Origin: Planctomycetales bacterium
GTDB taxonomy: Bacteria; Planctomycetota; Planctomycetia; Planctomycetales; Planctomycetaceae
DNA: 42,870 nt
Assembly (NCBI GenBank): GCA_016235885.1
Contig: JACRIH010000489.1
Location: forward strand, 1 to 42,870
Reading direction: 5' to 3'
The stretch's first letter is position 1; every line of letters begins with the position of its first letter. The position numbers and the translations under genes were made by a program. Positions 1-8,579 of this stretch are shown in pieces. Under the pieces are notes generated by a model that was given only the letters and a program-made list of their open reading frames with translations, was not told where the DNA came from and did no database searches.

Positions 1-188
1 GACAGCACGTCCTGTGATGTGATGAGCGGGAGTTCGCCGGCGGGTGTGGCTTCGGCCGCCGGTTCAGCCGTTGCAGGTTTGGCGGCCTTCGAAGCGGCTG
101 GTTCTTCTGCGCGAAGCGGCAGGAACAGAAGGCCCCCGGTGAGCAACATGGCCACGATCCAACCGAACACGGACTTTCGCGATCGCAT
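1..188 (-). CDS. Secreted protein, N-terminal fragment (truncated by window edge)
   Basis: Only the first about 62 codons are present; the gene runs off the left edge. The start at 188 is preceded on the minus strand by AAGGAG, well spaced. The N-terminus begins MRSRKSVFGWIVAML and continues through a hydrophobic stretch to an LRAEE site, a typical Sec signal peptide. An Ala/Pro/Glu-rich low-complexity segment follows, common just after cleavage in secreted planctomycete proteins. It lies 90 bp downstream of the DUF4175-like gene on the same strand, so it may be the last visible gene of the MoxR/VWA operon. No domain can be named from this fragment. Confidence 0.7.
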   Translation of the reverse strand, partial: MRSRKSVFGWIVAMLLTGGLLFLPLRAEEPAASKAAKPATAEPAAEATPAGELPLITSQDVL

Positions 189-278
189 GGGATTCTCCTT
201 CGTGGATCGAAACTCATTTCGTTCGTGATGGTTGGCAGAACAAGCTCCACCAAACAGCGAAACGGGATGAATTCCGTT

Positions 279-2750
279 CTACTGCAAACCTTCAATCAAC
301 TTTTTCTTCCGCTCGTTCTTGGTCTTCTGCTGAATGTCTTCTGATTCCTTGATGATGCCACGCAGGAGTTCCAACGCTTCGTTGAATGTCTCCAGCTTGA
401 GCATCGCCGACAGCACCTGTTCCATGTGCTGGATGATCACGTCAAGTTGTTGGTGGGTTTGCTCCAGCCGTGGCCGTGGGTCGTCATGGTTCTCCACGGC
501 CTGCTTGAGCAGCTCCAAGTAATCTGCGAGTTGATTGTAATCGGTTGTGTTGATTCCGTGGAGAGGACGTAGGATTCCATTGTCCAAGCGCTCCAATCGG
601 GGGGCATTGTCAGGAAGACGGTTGTGTTCGAGCTCGTCGCGAATGTCTCGGAACGATTGTTCGATAGTCAGCAGTTCGTTGGCACTCTTCCGCGACCCGT
701 GGCTGGCTCGTTCAACCGCTGCCCCGGCCGCCAATTGCGTGTTGGTTCGGACGTCGTCGGAGTTGGGTTGCGGACCGCTCGAAGCCGCGTTGGCGGCTGC
801 AGCCTTGTACGCTTCATCGAGCTTGGCGCGTTGCAGACCGAGGTCCTTCCGCGTTTCCTTGACCTCTTCCAACACCTGCTCGAAACGGCGTCGGAAAAAG
901 AGTTCCTTCGCGGCGATCAGAGCCAGCAGTTCGTCGTTGCTGACGACTTGAAATACGAACGGCGAACCGACCGTTCGATGCGGGCCAGTCAGATCGTCGC
1001 CGTCCGCTGCGGTGACCGTGAGGACAAACCGCTGACCAATCTTGAGGTCGTGCGGCAGCACATCAAACCGCTCGGTGAATTGAAACTCAGCCTGCTTCTG
1101 CGGCGACTTCACGAACGCCTCGTGAGCGAACTCGCCATTCGCGTCGGCTTGGTATTCGAAGCGGGCGTCCCACACTCCGTAATCGTCGGAGATCAGGCCG
1201 GTGATGGGGATGAGTGCCTGGCGCGTGATCGAGTTGCCAATCCCCTTGAGCTGCGCTTCGATACGAGGAGCTTCGTCAGTTCGCGAATTGATCGTGAGTC
1301 GCAACGGCTCGGCCGTCGTGATGCCGTCGGCGTCGGTAAGTGTGATCTGCCAAGCCACGTCGGGAGGCAGCAGGAGCGGCAGGAGGTCGGAGCCATCCGG
1401 TACGTCATCGGTCGCCAGCTTGGTGCTGAGCAAACACGGCAGCGACCATGACAGGCCATCAGCCGCGAGCAGCGACTTGCCGAGCGAGTGCTCAACCTTC
1501 TCTAGTGGCGACGCGGTGGCACCGGCAGTTTGTCCGCCAGTACTGTTCGCGGTTTCTCCACTTGCTGGCTTGGAGATGAACGTGATGGTCGAATCATCTC
1601 GCGTCAGCCGAACTTCAAATGATTCGGCCCGCAGTCCGACTTCGACCAGCGGTTTGTTCGCGACGGCATTGATGATGAAGTTCGTCCCCGCGGGCAGCGA
1701 CACTTGCGTCCCCTGCACGGGGACGATAGTTCGTGTCGGCTGACCGGTCTGGTCGTCCGTCAGATTCTTTCCCGTGTACGCGGGGAACAGACTCGCCAGT
1801 TCGAGGCGGTCGATGCGCGGCGCATCCACGACTTCGACGCGGTACGGTTCGCGGTTCGAGAAGTCACCGCCGCGAACGTACATGTCCAGACTTTCATGCA
1901 ACCCCGCGAGCGTGTGCTTGTACTGCCGCTGCCCGACCTTCGACATGTAGTCGCGGTCGGGAAAATTCCACATCCGCGAACGGGCCGACCGGTCGGTGAA
2001 ATGAATGCGGTACTGAACGTTGTCCGGCACCTTGCGTCCTTCGACGACGGTCGCCCGAAACATGAAGTCGGCTCCGCGCGGGTGCTTGTACACGCCGTTG
2101 GTGAACTCGACTTCGCGCTGGCCGGGTTCAGCGATCACGGTCACCTTGAGATCGGTTTCGCGCGGCCAGTATTCTTCAGCGAGGAGCACGTTGCGTTTGA
2201 ACCACAGTTGCATCGTGTCGCCGAACACGCAGCCAAATGCCACGATCGACCCGACCAATCCGCTGGCCAGCAGACTCGCCCGAGCCAGCGGCTTGGGATT
2301 GAAGACTTCTTTCAATTCGAGCGTGCTCGCGAGTTGAACGACTTCATTCACTGCGCGGTCAATCAACTGGCGGGTGAGTTCCGGTTGCGACGACTGCGCT
2401 GCGCCGCCGAGTTCCACGCCGGTGATGAGCCGATCGTTGAGCGCTGGGAACCGGCGTTCGAGAACGAGGGCCAGCGACCGATTCGACAGACTGCGGGCAA
2501 CTCGCAGGAGCACCCACGCAGCGAGCGACACACAAAACAGAGTGGCGGTAGCCAGCAACAGCACGGCCCGCCAGCCTCGCGCCAGCTCGAGCCAGTAGTC
2601 GAGGCCCAGGCTCAGCCAGAAAATGGCACCGACCACCGCCAGCGATGCGGCAGTTCCTTCCCACACCACGTACCGACGAATGCGGCTCCGCAGGCTGTGC
2701 AGCAGGGCGTCAATGGCTTGAGTCGGGCGATTGTCCATCTTGGGATTCAA
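279..2750 (-). CDS. DUF4175-like large membrane protein of the MoxR/VWA operon
   Basis: This 823-residue protein has two N-terminal membrane segments (about residues 30-50 and 62-85) and a third near 158-178. A long extracytoplasmic-looking region of beta-rich segments follows. The C-terminal 200 residues (about 615-823) are charged, helical and likely coiled coil, ending in a Lys-rich tail. This architecture matches DUF4175-type proteins that planctomycetes encode beside MoxR, DUF58 and VWA genes; the family function is not established. The gene starts 49 bp after the DUF5615 toxin gene on the same strand and is probably co-transcribed. A role as membrane scaffold or substrate of the MoxR/VWA machine is inference from position. 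The start at 2750 gives MNPKMDNRP; the Met at residue 5 is an equally acceptable start. Confidence 0.8.
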   Translation of the reverse strand: MNPKMDNRPTQAIDALLHSLRSRIRRYVVWEGTAASLAVVGAIFWLSLGLDYWLELARGWRAVLLLATATLFCVSLAAWVLLRVARSLSNRSLALVLERRFPALNDRLITGVELGGAAQSSQPELTRQLIDRAVNEVVQLASTLELKEVFNPKPLARASLLASGLVGSIVAFGCVFGDTMQLWFKRNVLLAEEYWPRETDLKVTVIAEPGQREVEFTNGVYKHPRGADFMFRATVVEGRKVPDNVQYRIHFTDRSARSRMWNFPDRDYMSKVGQRQYKHTLAGLHESLDMYVRGGDFSNREPYRVEVVDAPRIDRLELASLFPAYTGKNLTDDQTGQPTRTIVPVQGTQVSLPAGTNFIINAVANKPLVEVGLRAESFEVRLTRDDSTITFISKPASGETANSTGGQTAGATASPLEKVEHSLGKSLLAADGLSWSLPCLLSTKLATDDVPDGSDLLPLLLPPDVAWQITLTDADGITTAEPLRLTINSRTDEAPRIEAQLKGIGNSITRQALIPITGLISDDYGVWDARFEYQADANGEFAHEAFVKSPQKQAEFQFTERFDVLPHDLKIGQRFVLTVTAADGDDLTGPHRTVGSPFVFQVVSNDELLALIAAKELFFRRRFEQVLEEVKETRKDLGLQRAKLDEAYKAAAANAASSGPQPNSDDVRTNTQLAAGAAVERASHGSRKSANELLTIEQSFRDIRDELEHNRLPDNAPRLERLDNGILRPLHGINTTDYNQLADYLELLKQAVENHDDPRPRLEQTHQQLDVIIQHMEQVLSAMLKLETFNEALELLRGIIKESEDIQQKTKNERKKKLIEGLQ

Positions 2751-2799
2751 CGGTTGTTGTTTGGCTGATTGTCAGTCGAATTGTCTCGTCGCCGATTCG

Positions 2800-3153
2800 T
2801 CACCGCATGGGAAGATACCGAACCAAACCCCACCACTCGTCGGGAACGCTGCACTCCGCGAGGAGCAACAGATCATCGACGACAGATCTGATGGGCAAGC
2901 TCTGACGCACCACACACAAGCCGGGCATGGGCAGACCCGAATTGATTCGCTGATAGGTATACTTGGTCATCGTATTAGCGTCGTGCGTTAAGAGCACACA
3001 TCCTTCCCTCGCGGCCCAATCCAAAACTTCAGGATCATCCGCACCGCTGACCGCCGAATCCTGAACACGGACGATTTCAATGTCTCGGTTCTGCCTGGAC
3101 ACTCCCTGAAGTATCTTGCGGTTGAAGTCCTCGTCTGCGGCGAACCGGATCAC
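2800..3153 (-). CDS. DUF5615 PIN-like toxin
   Basis: This 117-residue protein starts IRFAADEDFNRKIL and contains a central LLTHDANT segment. These match the acidic residues of the DUF5615 family of PIN-like predicted ribonucleases: the early Asp/Glu cluster near residues 7-9 and the Asp in THDANT. Family members are usually partnered with a DUF433 protein, and that is what lies immediately upstream. The start codon is GTG at 3153, and it overlaps the antitoxin stop codon in a GTGA arrangement, which implies translational coupling. The cassette sits between the VWA gene and the DUF4175-like gene of the MoxR operon. RNase activity is inferred from the family and was not demonstrated here. Confidence 0.85.
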   Translation of the reverse strand: MIRFAADEDFNRKILQGVSRQNRDIEIVRVQDSAVSGADDPEVLDWAAREGCVLLTHDANTMTKYTYQRINSGLPMPGLCVVRQSLPIRSVVDDLLLLAECSVPDEWWGLVRYLPMR

Positions 3154-3545
3154 GGCGAGGGACTCCTGTCCTGCCTCTCGACTGACGTGGCGTCAGGTTG
3201 CTGTGCCTGCTGCTCTTGTTGTCGCTGCCGTCTTGCAACCAACCGTTCCCGCAGCCCCGCCGGAGGAAACCTGCGCTCAATCTCCTGCCGGAGTTTGTCC
3301 GCCTCGACTTCCCGTTGCCGGAGATACTCGTCCACCTGTTCACGGTGGCGCAAGTAGTAGGCAATCGTGGCGTAGATGTCGGCCAATTCCAGTGATGGAA
3401 ACTGGTCCGCAATCTCGTCGGCCGTCGCTCCCTCTAGATACGAAAATACGACCGAGTCGATCGGTACCCGGGATTGTCCCACGCGAACTGTACCGGATGA
3501 ATCTGTTCGAATCGGAACCGCGTCAGTCTCGACAGTCAGCGACAT
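3150..3545 (-). CDS. DUF433 antitoxin
   Basis: This 131-residue protein contains the DUF433 core: VGQSRVPIDSVVFSYLEG, then ATADEIADQFPSLELADIYATI, a predicted winged-helix-type DNA-binding antitoxin domain. The C-terminal half (about residues 65-131) is highly charged and Gln-rich, likely a helix that wraps the toxin. The start at 3545 is supported by GGAGGAG a few bases upstream. The same frame stays open much further upstream, but that part lies inside the VWA gene and is not used. It is followed by the DUF5615 toxin with a 4-nt overlap and preceded by the VWA gene with a 20-bp gap. DUF433-DUF5615 pairs are a recognised toxin-antitoxin arrangement; autoregulation would be expected. Confidence 0.85.
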   Translation of the reverse strand: MSLTVETDAVPIRTDSSGTVRVGQSRVPIDSVVFSYLEGATADEIADQFPSLELADIYATIAYYLRHREQVDEYLRQREVEADKLRQEIERRFPPAGLRERLVARRQRQQEQQAQQPDATSVERQDRSPSP

Positions 3546-3565
3546 GACACTCCTCCACCAAATTC

Positions 3566-6025
3566 CTACGCCAACTTCAACAACTTTCTCGTCAACCATT
3601 CGACACCCAGCAGCGTCACGAGCAGCCACATCACCCAGCGCTGGTCCCACAATGTTCGCGGAAAGTCGTACTGCAACTTCTCGATCGTCCGGTCGGGCAG
3701 CAAGGCCGGAAGTTTCCCGGCCGCTTCGTCGAGCGGCAGGTATTCGCCCCCCGTGTCGCGAGCCAACGTCTTCAGCAATTCTACATTTTGTTCGGGGTGT
3801 TGCGATTCCAAGTTGGGGATCGACACCGAGACTTCCCCCTTCAGTTTCTCGTTGGAGTCGGGGATCGGGAGTTCCAAACGCCACGGCCCCTGCTGATTGA
3901 CCACGAATTCTCCGGCAAACAGGCCGGGATGGTTTTTGTCGGCGGCGAGGTCCACTTCGGGGATTTTCCGGCCGGCGGGATCGAACACTTCCACCGTGAG
4001 CCGTTCGCCGACGAGCGGGAGGAACTGTTGATCGAGCACCCTGGCCCGCACGTGAACCGACGCCCCGAGCGTGTACTTCTCGTTTTCGAGCAGCAGCACA
4101 CCGCGATTCGTCCCACGCTTGAGCCGCCCCTGACCCACTTCGCGGATCGCCTTGATCCACATGCGATCGTGGTAATCTTCTTCGATGGCCCGCAACCGCC
4201 AAGTTTCCGCGCTGCCGAGATACAACACGCGGCCGGCCCCGAAATACTGCGCCGCGAGCAGAATCGGCGGCTCGGTGCTGACTCGCGGGTCGGAGAAGTG
4301 CGCGTAAACGGTCGCTCCCGCTTTCGGCCCGTCGGTCGGGTAGCATCGGAAAATCCCAGGGAACTGTTTCCAACTGGTCGCCGAACTCGCGGGGTCGTCG
4401 GTCAACTGAAGGAACCCGACCTCTTGTCCCTCGCGTGTCAGTTCGACCGGCCACGGCAGTTTGAAATCGTCGTCGTTGAGGTCGAGCGGGTGGGCATCGA
4501 ACACGACGGGATACAACTCGAACAGTTTTTCCATCTCCTGCCGGACGACGTCGGACGCCGACGCGAATTGCGGCGTGTTGACATCCCCCGCGACGAGAAT
4601 CAATCCTCCCGCCTGACCGAACACCCACTCCGACAACCACGCCTGCGCCTCTGTCGGAACTTTCTTCCAATCGGGATCAAACCCGATGATCACGTCGTAG
4701 CCGAACAGTTCCTCGCGAGAATCGGGAAACGCGAACACGAGGTTGGCCGATTCCTGGCTGATTCCCACCGAACCGGTCTGCAACCAGACATCCATCTCGA
4801 TGCCCGATTCGCGATGCAGCAGGTTGCGGACGAATTGATAATCGCGCATCGGCCCACCCGCCACGACCAGCACCTTGAGCTTGCGGTCGGTGACATCGAC
4901 CGCCCGCTGTTCGACGTTGTCCAGCTCGGTCCGTTCGCGCACCGCACCCTGCAACGGTCGCACGCGGACGCGCAGCTCGGTGCGACCGAGTTCGCGCGGA
5001 ATCAAATCGAACGACACCGGCTCCTCGCGGCCATCTTCCGTCAGGATGATTTCCCGCGATTGAATTGGCTCGGGCTCCCACTCGGCTCCCTCTCGCTTGC
5101 GAAACAATTCGACTTGCACTTTTTGCGACGACACGTTTTCACCGACAACAAAACTTTGAATCGTGAAGCCGTCGCCGAGGTGCGCGTGCGACGGCATCTG
5201 CACACCCGCCAGACGGACATTCGCCTGTGGCGTCGGACTGCCGACGCCGACTGTGTGCAGCGGCACCTTTGCATTCTTCGCCGCCACGACCGCGACCGAT
5301 GGTTCGGCCCCGGCGTTCGATCGACCATCGCCGACGAGCACAATTCCCGCCAGCGTTTCGGACGATTCGCGGCGGATCAAATCGAGAAGACTCTCGCCCA
5401 GCCGCGATTCCGTGCCGCGCGGTTGTGTGAGTTTCGACCAGTCCGGCGCAGCCGCCGGTTGCCGCGGCGCGGTCGGTTGTTTCGGGTTTGCCGGTTGCGA
5501 ACTCGGGGGAACCAACCGCGAAATCAACACCGGCTCGGGAGTCAACCGTGAATCGAAAGTGTAGACCAGCACGTCGTGTGTCTTCCTCAACGTGTCCACA
5601 AGCGGCGACTTGTCGAACAACGTCAGCACGGCAGCCGCCCGGTTGGACGCGGCGCGGTCGACCTCGTTCGCCGCCGAAGCTCGATCCGCCGGCGATTCCT
5701 TTTCCGGTTCGGTCATCGACAGCGACGTATCGATCAGAAACACGACTCGCGATGACTGCGTGATCTTGCGGGCGATACGTTCCTGCGGCACGAGGGCAAT
5801 GACGAGCAGCACGAGCACGGCCGACAGACGCAGCGTCGTCAGCCAGATGCGCCAGAACCGCGACACTTCGACTGTGTCGCGACGGTAGGCCCAAAACGAA
5901 ATGAGCAGCAGCGCGACGAACCCGCACACCCAGATCGTCTTCCCCTCGCGACCGAGTTCGAGTGTGGACCAGAAGCGGTTCCACTCCGGCCAGTCGGGGA
6001 ATAATCTTGCGAACCGTTCAGTCAC
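3566..6025 (-). CDS. VWA and GATase1-like domain membrane protein (Bat/BatB-type)
   Basis: This 819-residue protein has two N-terminal membrane helices (about residues 30-45 and 62-82). A von Willebrand A domain follows, with the metal-ion site DTSLS in VVFLIDTSLSM near residue 100 and a later IVLVGDGRSNAG strand. The middle part (about 395-510) has LKVLVVAGGPMRDYQFVRN and YDVIIGFDPDW, resembling the GATase1-like domain fused to VWA in planctomycete Bat-type proteins. The last residues form another membrane helix (MWLLVTLLGVEWLTRKL). The topology places the VWA domain outside the cytoplasm. It lies downstream of the BatA-like gene, separated by a 130-bp gap that holds a perfect 34-bp palindrome. 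It probably partners the operon's MoxR ATPase. Confidence 0.85.
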   Translation of the reverse strand: MTERFARLFPDWPEWNRFWSTLELGREGKTIWVCGFVALLLISFWAYRRDTVEVSRFWRIWLTTLRLSAVLVLLVIALVPQERIARKITQSSRVVFLIDTSLSMTEPEKESPADRASAANEVDRAASNRAAAVLTLFDKSPLVDTLRKTHDVLVYTFDSRLTPEPVLISRLVPPSSQPANPKQPTAPRQPAAAPDWSKLTQPRGTESRLGESLLDLIRRESSETLAGIVLVGDGRSNAGAEPSVAVVAAKNAKVPLHTVGVGSPTPQANVRLAGVQMPSHAHLGDGFTIQSFVVGENVSSQKVQVELFRKREGAEWEPEPIQSREIILTEDGREEPVSFDLIPRELGRTELRVRVRPLQGAVRERTELDNVEQRAVDVTDRKLKVLVVAGGPMRDYQFVRNLLHRESGIEMDVWLQTGSVGISQESANLVFAFPDSREELFGYDVIIGFDPDWKKVPTEAQAWLSEWVFGQAGGLILVAGDVNTPQFASASDVVRQEMEKLFELYPVVFDAHPLDLNDDDFKLPWPVELTREGQEVGFLQLTDDPASSATSWKQFPGIFRCYPTDGPKAGATVYAHFSDPRVSTEPPILLAAQYFGAGRVLYLGSAETWRLRAIEEDYHDRMWIKAIREVGQGRLKRGTNRGVLLLENEKYTLGASVHVRARVLDQQFLPLVGERLTVEVFDPAGRKIPEVDLAADKNHPGLFAGEFVVNQQGPWRLELPIPDSNEKLKGEVSVSIPNLESQHPEQNVELLKTLARDTGGEYLPLDEAAGKLPALLPDRTIEKLQYDFPRTLWDQRWVMWLLVTLLGVEWLTRKLLKLA

Positions 6026-6057
6026 ACCAGTCTCCTCACAAGTTTTTCAGCACACAT

Positions 6058-6132
6058 CGTAGGGTGGGACCAGCGCAGCGCCGGCCCACCATTCCGCGTG
6101 GTGGGCCGGCGCTGCGCTGGTCCCACCCTACG
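6058..6132. repeat. Perfect 34-bp inverted repeat, 7-nt loop, between two VWA genes
   Basis: The arms at 6058-6091 and 6099-6132 are exact reverse complements over 34 bp, enclosing ttccgcg. The outer end reads CGTAGGGTGGGACC. It fills the gap between the BatA-like gene and the next VWA gene of the same operon, so it would be transcribed and fold into a very stable hairpin. There is no T-tract on either side, which argues against a classical intrinsic terminator. The outer motif resembles the GTAGGATGGG end of the palindromes at 26945 and 35615. Confidence 0.95.
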
Positions 6133-6155
6133 TGCTTCTGTTCAACCTGTTTCAA

Positions 6156-8447
6156 CTACGCCGGAGCCGCGACCACCTTCGGATGGAAGCTCAGCCGCAT
6201 CGCCAAAAGCTGTTCGCCCAGCAACACGATCAGCAGGATGATCAGGATCAAGTCGTGAACTTCCTGCCCGGCCTGCTGGCCGTGAATCCACTCGAAGGCA
6301 CCCGCCTCCTGAATTTGCACGGTCACGTTCGTGCCCACTCTTTGTTTGATCTTCGCCGAATCGGCGAGTTCCAGAAAACTCTCCGCGGCGGGGAAGTTGT
6401 AAGCAAACCGTCGGACGTCGTCAGTCGTCCCCTGTTTCAAACGCTGCTGTCGAACGGTGTAGACTCCCGGTTGATCGGTGTTCTCAAACTCTTCGATGAG
6501 CAACGTCACGGCGGCTGGAGTCCCGGCTTTAGCCGGCTTCGGACCGCCAGAAGGCGGGACTCCAGCATCGGTCGGCGTTTCCACCACTGCCGTCGTCCGC
6601 TCGCTCGTGCCGTCAGGAAGTGTGATCGTCACCTGCGGCGAAAACACGGTGGCATCCATTTCGACTCGGATCGGTTCGCCAACCACGCGCTGATCCAGCA
6701 CGTGCCGGCCGCGGGTGATGTACTTTTCGAGTTCCAACTGGGCCACCACGAAGCTCGGGTTGCGCGGCCAGTTGTTCCACGTACCACCGAGAGACGACAG
6801 GCAGGTGATGACTGTCCCGCGTCCAAATTGATGTTCGAGGAACACCGGGGCCTTGTTCCGCAACCGGGCGATGACTTGCACGCCGTCCGCTGGTTGCCAT
6901 GCACCGGCTCCTTCCTTCGCCAGCGTGAAGAACTGATTGACCTTGACGCTGTCCACAAACGGATTGTCTTCGCCCGCGAACACGCGGAAGATCGGGTGGT
7001 CGCTGAAATCGAGATCGGGAACTTCGGCAGTGTCGTCCACCGGCAGGTCGGCGATCGTCGCCAGTTTCGCGGGGAACAGACCCTGTCCCGATTTGTGCAG
7101 CTTGTCGTTGTAGAATGCGGCTCGAACTTGGTTGCCGAGAAACCACGTCAAGCCACCGCCGGACGAGACGAAACTCTCCAGCAGGCGGATCGAATCGGGA
7201 GGCAACTCGGCCACGTTGAGCAGAATGATGCTCTGGAACCGGTCGACGGGATGCCGCCGCAGAAAGTCCACCGTCTCGACGCTCGGCGCAAAGCCGGTCA
7301 CGCCGGGAGCCGGGGCGAGCGCGTCCTGCAAGTAAAACGCCTCGCTGTGCGCTGGGTCGCCGTCGACGATCAGCACCGGAATTCCTTCCGCCACGTCGAT
7401 CGCGAGGAATCGCGTGTTGTCTTCTTCGAGAGCGTCGCTCGCGAGCGACACACGGACTTCGTGCGGCCCGGACGTCGCGAACTCAACATCGAACTCGCGG
7501 GTCGTTTCGGCACCCGCTTCGACCTGCTCGATCACGACGCTGCGCGGCAACTTTTTGCCGTCGAGGAACACGCTCAAGCGCACAACCTTCGCGACCTGTT
7601 CGCTCAGATTCTTCACTCCCACAGTCAGACGCAGCGGAACCTTCGCCGCCGCCACCTGCACGGAGCCGGCCAGTTTGGTCACCGCGAGGTTGCCGCTCTG
7701 CGTGGGGACGGTGCGGACGAGATTGATCGAAACTTTGTCCGTGTCCATCTGCCGCACGACCGTGGCCAGCGCATCCGATTCATCCCAGTCTCGCTGCCGA
7801 AAATCGGAGATGAAGTGGAAATGCCGCGTCGCCCCCGGCCGTTCGGTCAGCAGCGTGCGCGACGCCTCAAACGCCGCGACCAAATCGAGGCTGCGGTGGG
7901 TGCAGGTGAGATTCTTGACCCGCGTCTCCAATTCGCCAACCAGCGATTCGTCAATCGTCCGCTGCGTGATCACCGGCTGATTGGGGTTCGACAGCAAAAG
8001 CAATGTGAGCGACTGCGTCCCCGGCCGCCGCGACCCTTCCGCCGCGATCTTGCGAATCACGTCGAGACCGTTCGCGAATCCGGTGTTCGTCTTGTCTCCC
8101 CACCGATCGCGCATCGACCCACTGTCGTCGAGCAGCACCAGATGGTGAGCCTTCAAGCCTTGAAAGATCGAAAGCTGCGACGAATCGAGAATCGGCCGGG
8201 CGATCAGGAACAGCAACCCAAGCACCGCCGCGATCCGCAGCAAGAGCAGCAACAACTGTTCGAGCAACAGCCGTCGCCGGTTTCGTTGCTGACTCTTCAG
8301 CAAGAATTCCATCGCCGCCCAGCGCACGCGTCGAAACCGCAGCCGATTGATCAGGTGAATGAGGATCGGCAACGACACCAGCGTCGCGACCGTTCCCAGG
8401 GTCACGAACGAGGAATTCAGAAATGTTTGAGCGATCCAGGTGGGCAC
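6156..8447 (-). CDS. BatA-like VWA domain protein
   Basis: The N-terminal region LPILIHLINRLRFRRVRWAA followed by MEFL and a Leu-rich helix is diagnostic of the BatA N-terminal domain. A VWA domain follows with the MIDAS sequence DDSGSM near residue 130, then a long beta-rich part and a C-terminal membrane helix (LILIILLIVLLGEQLLAM). I chose the GTG at 8447 (763 residues). The frame remains open to an ATG at 8543, but the extra 32 codons would be translated from the heptamer-repeat hairpin in the gap and look non-genic. No strong Shine-Dalgarno sequence is visible before either start, so the start remains uncertain. The gene follows DUF58 in the MoxR operon; Bat proteins form membrane complexes linked to MoxR ATPases. 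Confidence 0.85.
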   Translation of the reverse strand: MPTWIAQTFLNSSFVTLGTVATLVSLPILIHLINRLRFRRVRWAAMEFLLKSQQRNRRRLLLEQLLLLLLRIAAVLGLLFLIARPILDSSQLSIFQGLKAHHLVLLDDSGSMRDRWGDKTNTGFANGLDVIRKIAAEGSRRPGTQSLTLLLLSNPNQPVITQRTIDESLVGELETRVKNLTCTHRSLDLVAAFEASRTLLTERPGATRHFHFISDFRQRDWDESDALATVVRQMDTDKVSINLVRTVPTQSGNLAVTKLAGSVQVAAAKVPLRLTVGVKNLSEQVAKVVRLSVFLDGKKLPRSVVIEQVEAGAETTREFDVEFATSGPHEVRVSLASDALEEDNTRFLAIDVAEGIPVLIVDGDPAHSEAFYLQDALAPAPGVTGFAPSVETVDFLRRHPVDRFQSIILLNVAELPPDSIRLLESFVSSGGGLTWFLGNQVRAAFYNDKLHKSGQGLFPAKLATIADLPVDDTAEVPDLDFSDHPIFRVFAGEDNPFVDSVKVNQFFTLAKEGAGAWQPADGVQVIARLRNKAPVFLEHQFGRGTVITCLSSLGGTWNNWPRNPSFVVAQLELEKYITRGRHVLDQRVVGEPIRVEMDATVFSPQVTITLPDGTSERTTAVVETPTDAGVPPSGGPKPAKAGTPAAVTLLIEEFENTDQPGVYTVRQQRLKQGTTDDVRRFAYNFPAAESFLELADSAKIKQRVGTNVTVQIQEAGAFEWIHGQQAGQEVHDLILIILLIVLLGEQLLAMRLSFHPKVVAAPA

Positions 8448-8462
8448 GAGTGTTATGGATTT

Positions 8463-8541
8463 CCGAATGCCGAGTGCCGAATGCCGAATAAAAGTCGGTG
8501 CCACGATCGTCCGATTCGGCAATCGGCAATCGGCAATCGGC
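8463..8541. repeat. Heptamer-unit hairpin repeat
   Basis: The left arm (8463-8489) is built of 7-nt units of the form gccgaat/gccgagt. The right arm (8514-8541) is four units, attcggc followed by three aatcggc. The two arms are imperfect reverse complements (gccgaat versus attcggc), with a 24-nt spacer. The element lies in the 132-bp gap between DUF58 and the BatA-like gene. It shares its design of tandem 7-mers facing inverted 7-mers, but not its sequence, with the element inside gspE at 18881. Confidence 0.85.
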
Positions 8542-8579
8542 AATTCTCCGGAAGATGCAATTTGTTCATCGCCTCGTCC

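Noticed and set aside
3546..4670. Upstream extension of the DUF433 antitoxin frame to over 500 codons
   Set aside because: It overlaps the VWA gene in another frame, is Arg-rich shadow sequence, and the 3545 start has a strong ribosome-binding site.
8463..8541. Possible CRISPR-like array
   Set aside because: Units are 7 nt and contiguous, without spacers, and no cas gene is present.
8448..8543. N-terminal extension of the BatA-like protein
   Set aside because: It is translation of the heptamer hairpin and lies before the conserved BatA N-terminal helix.
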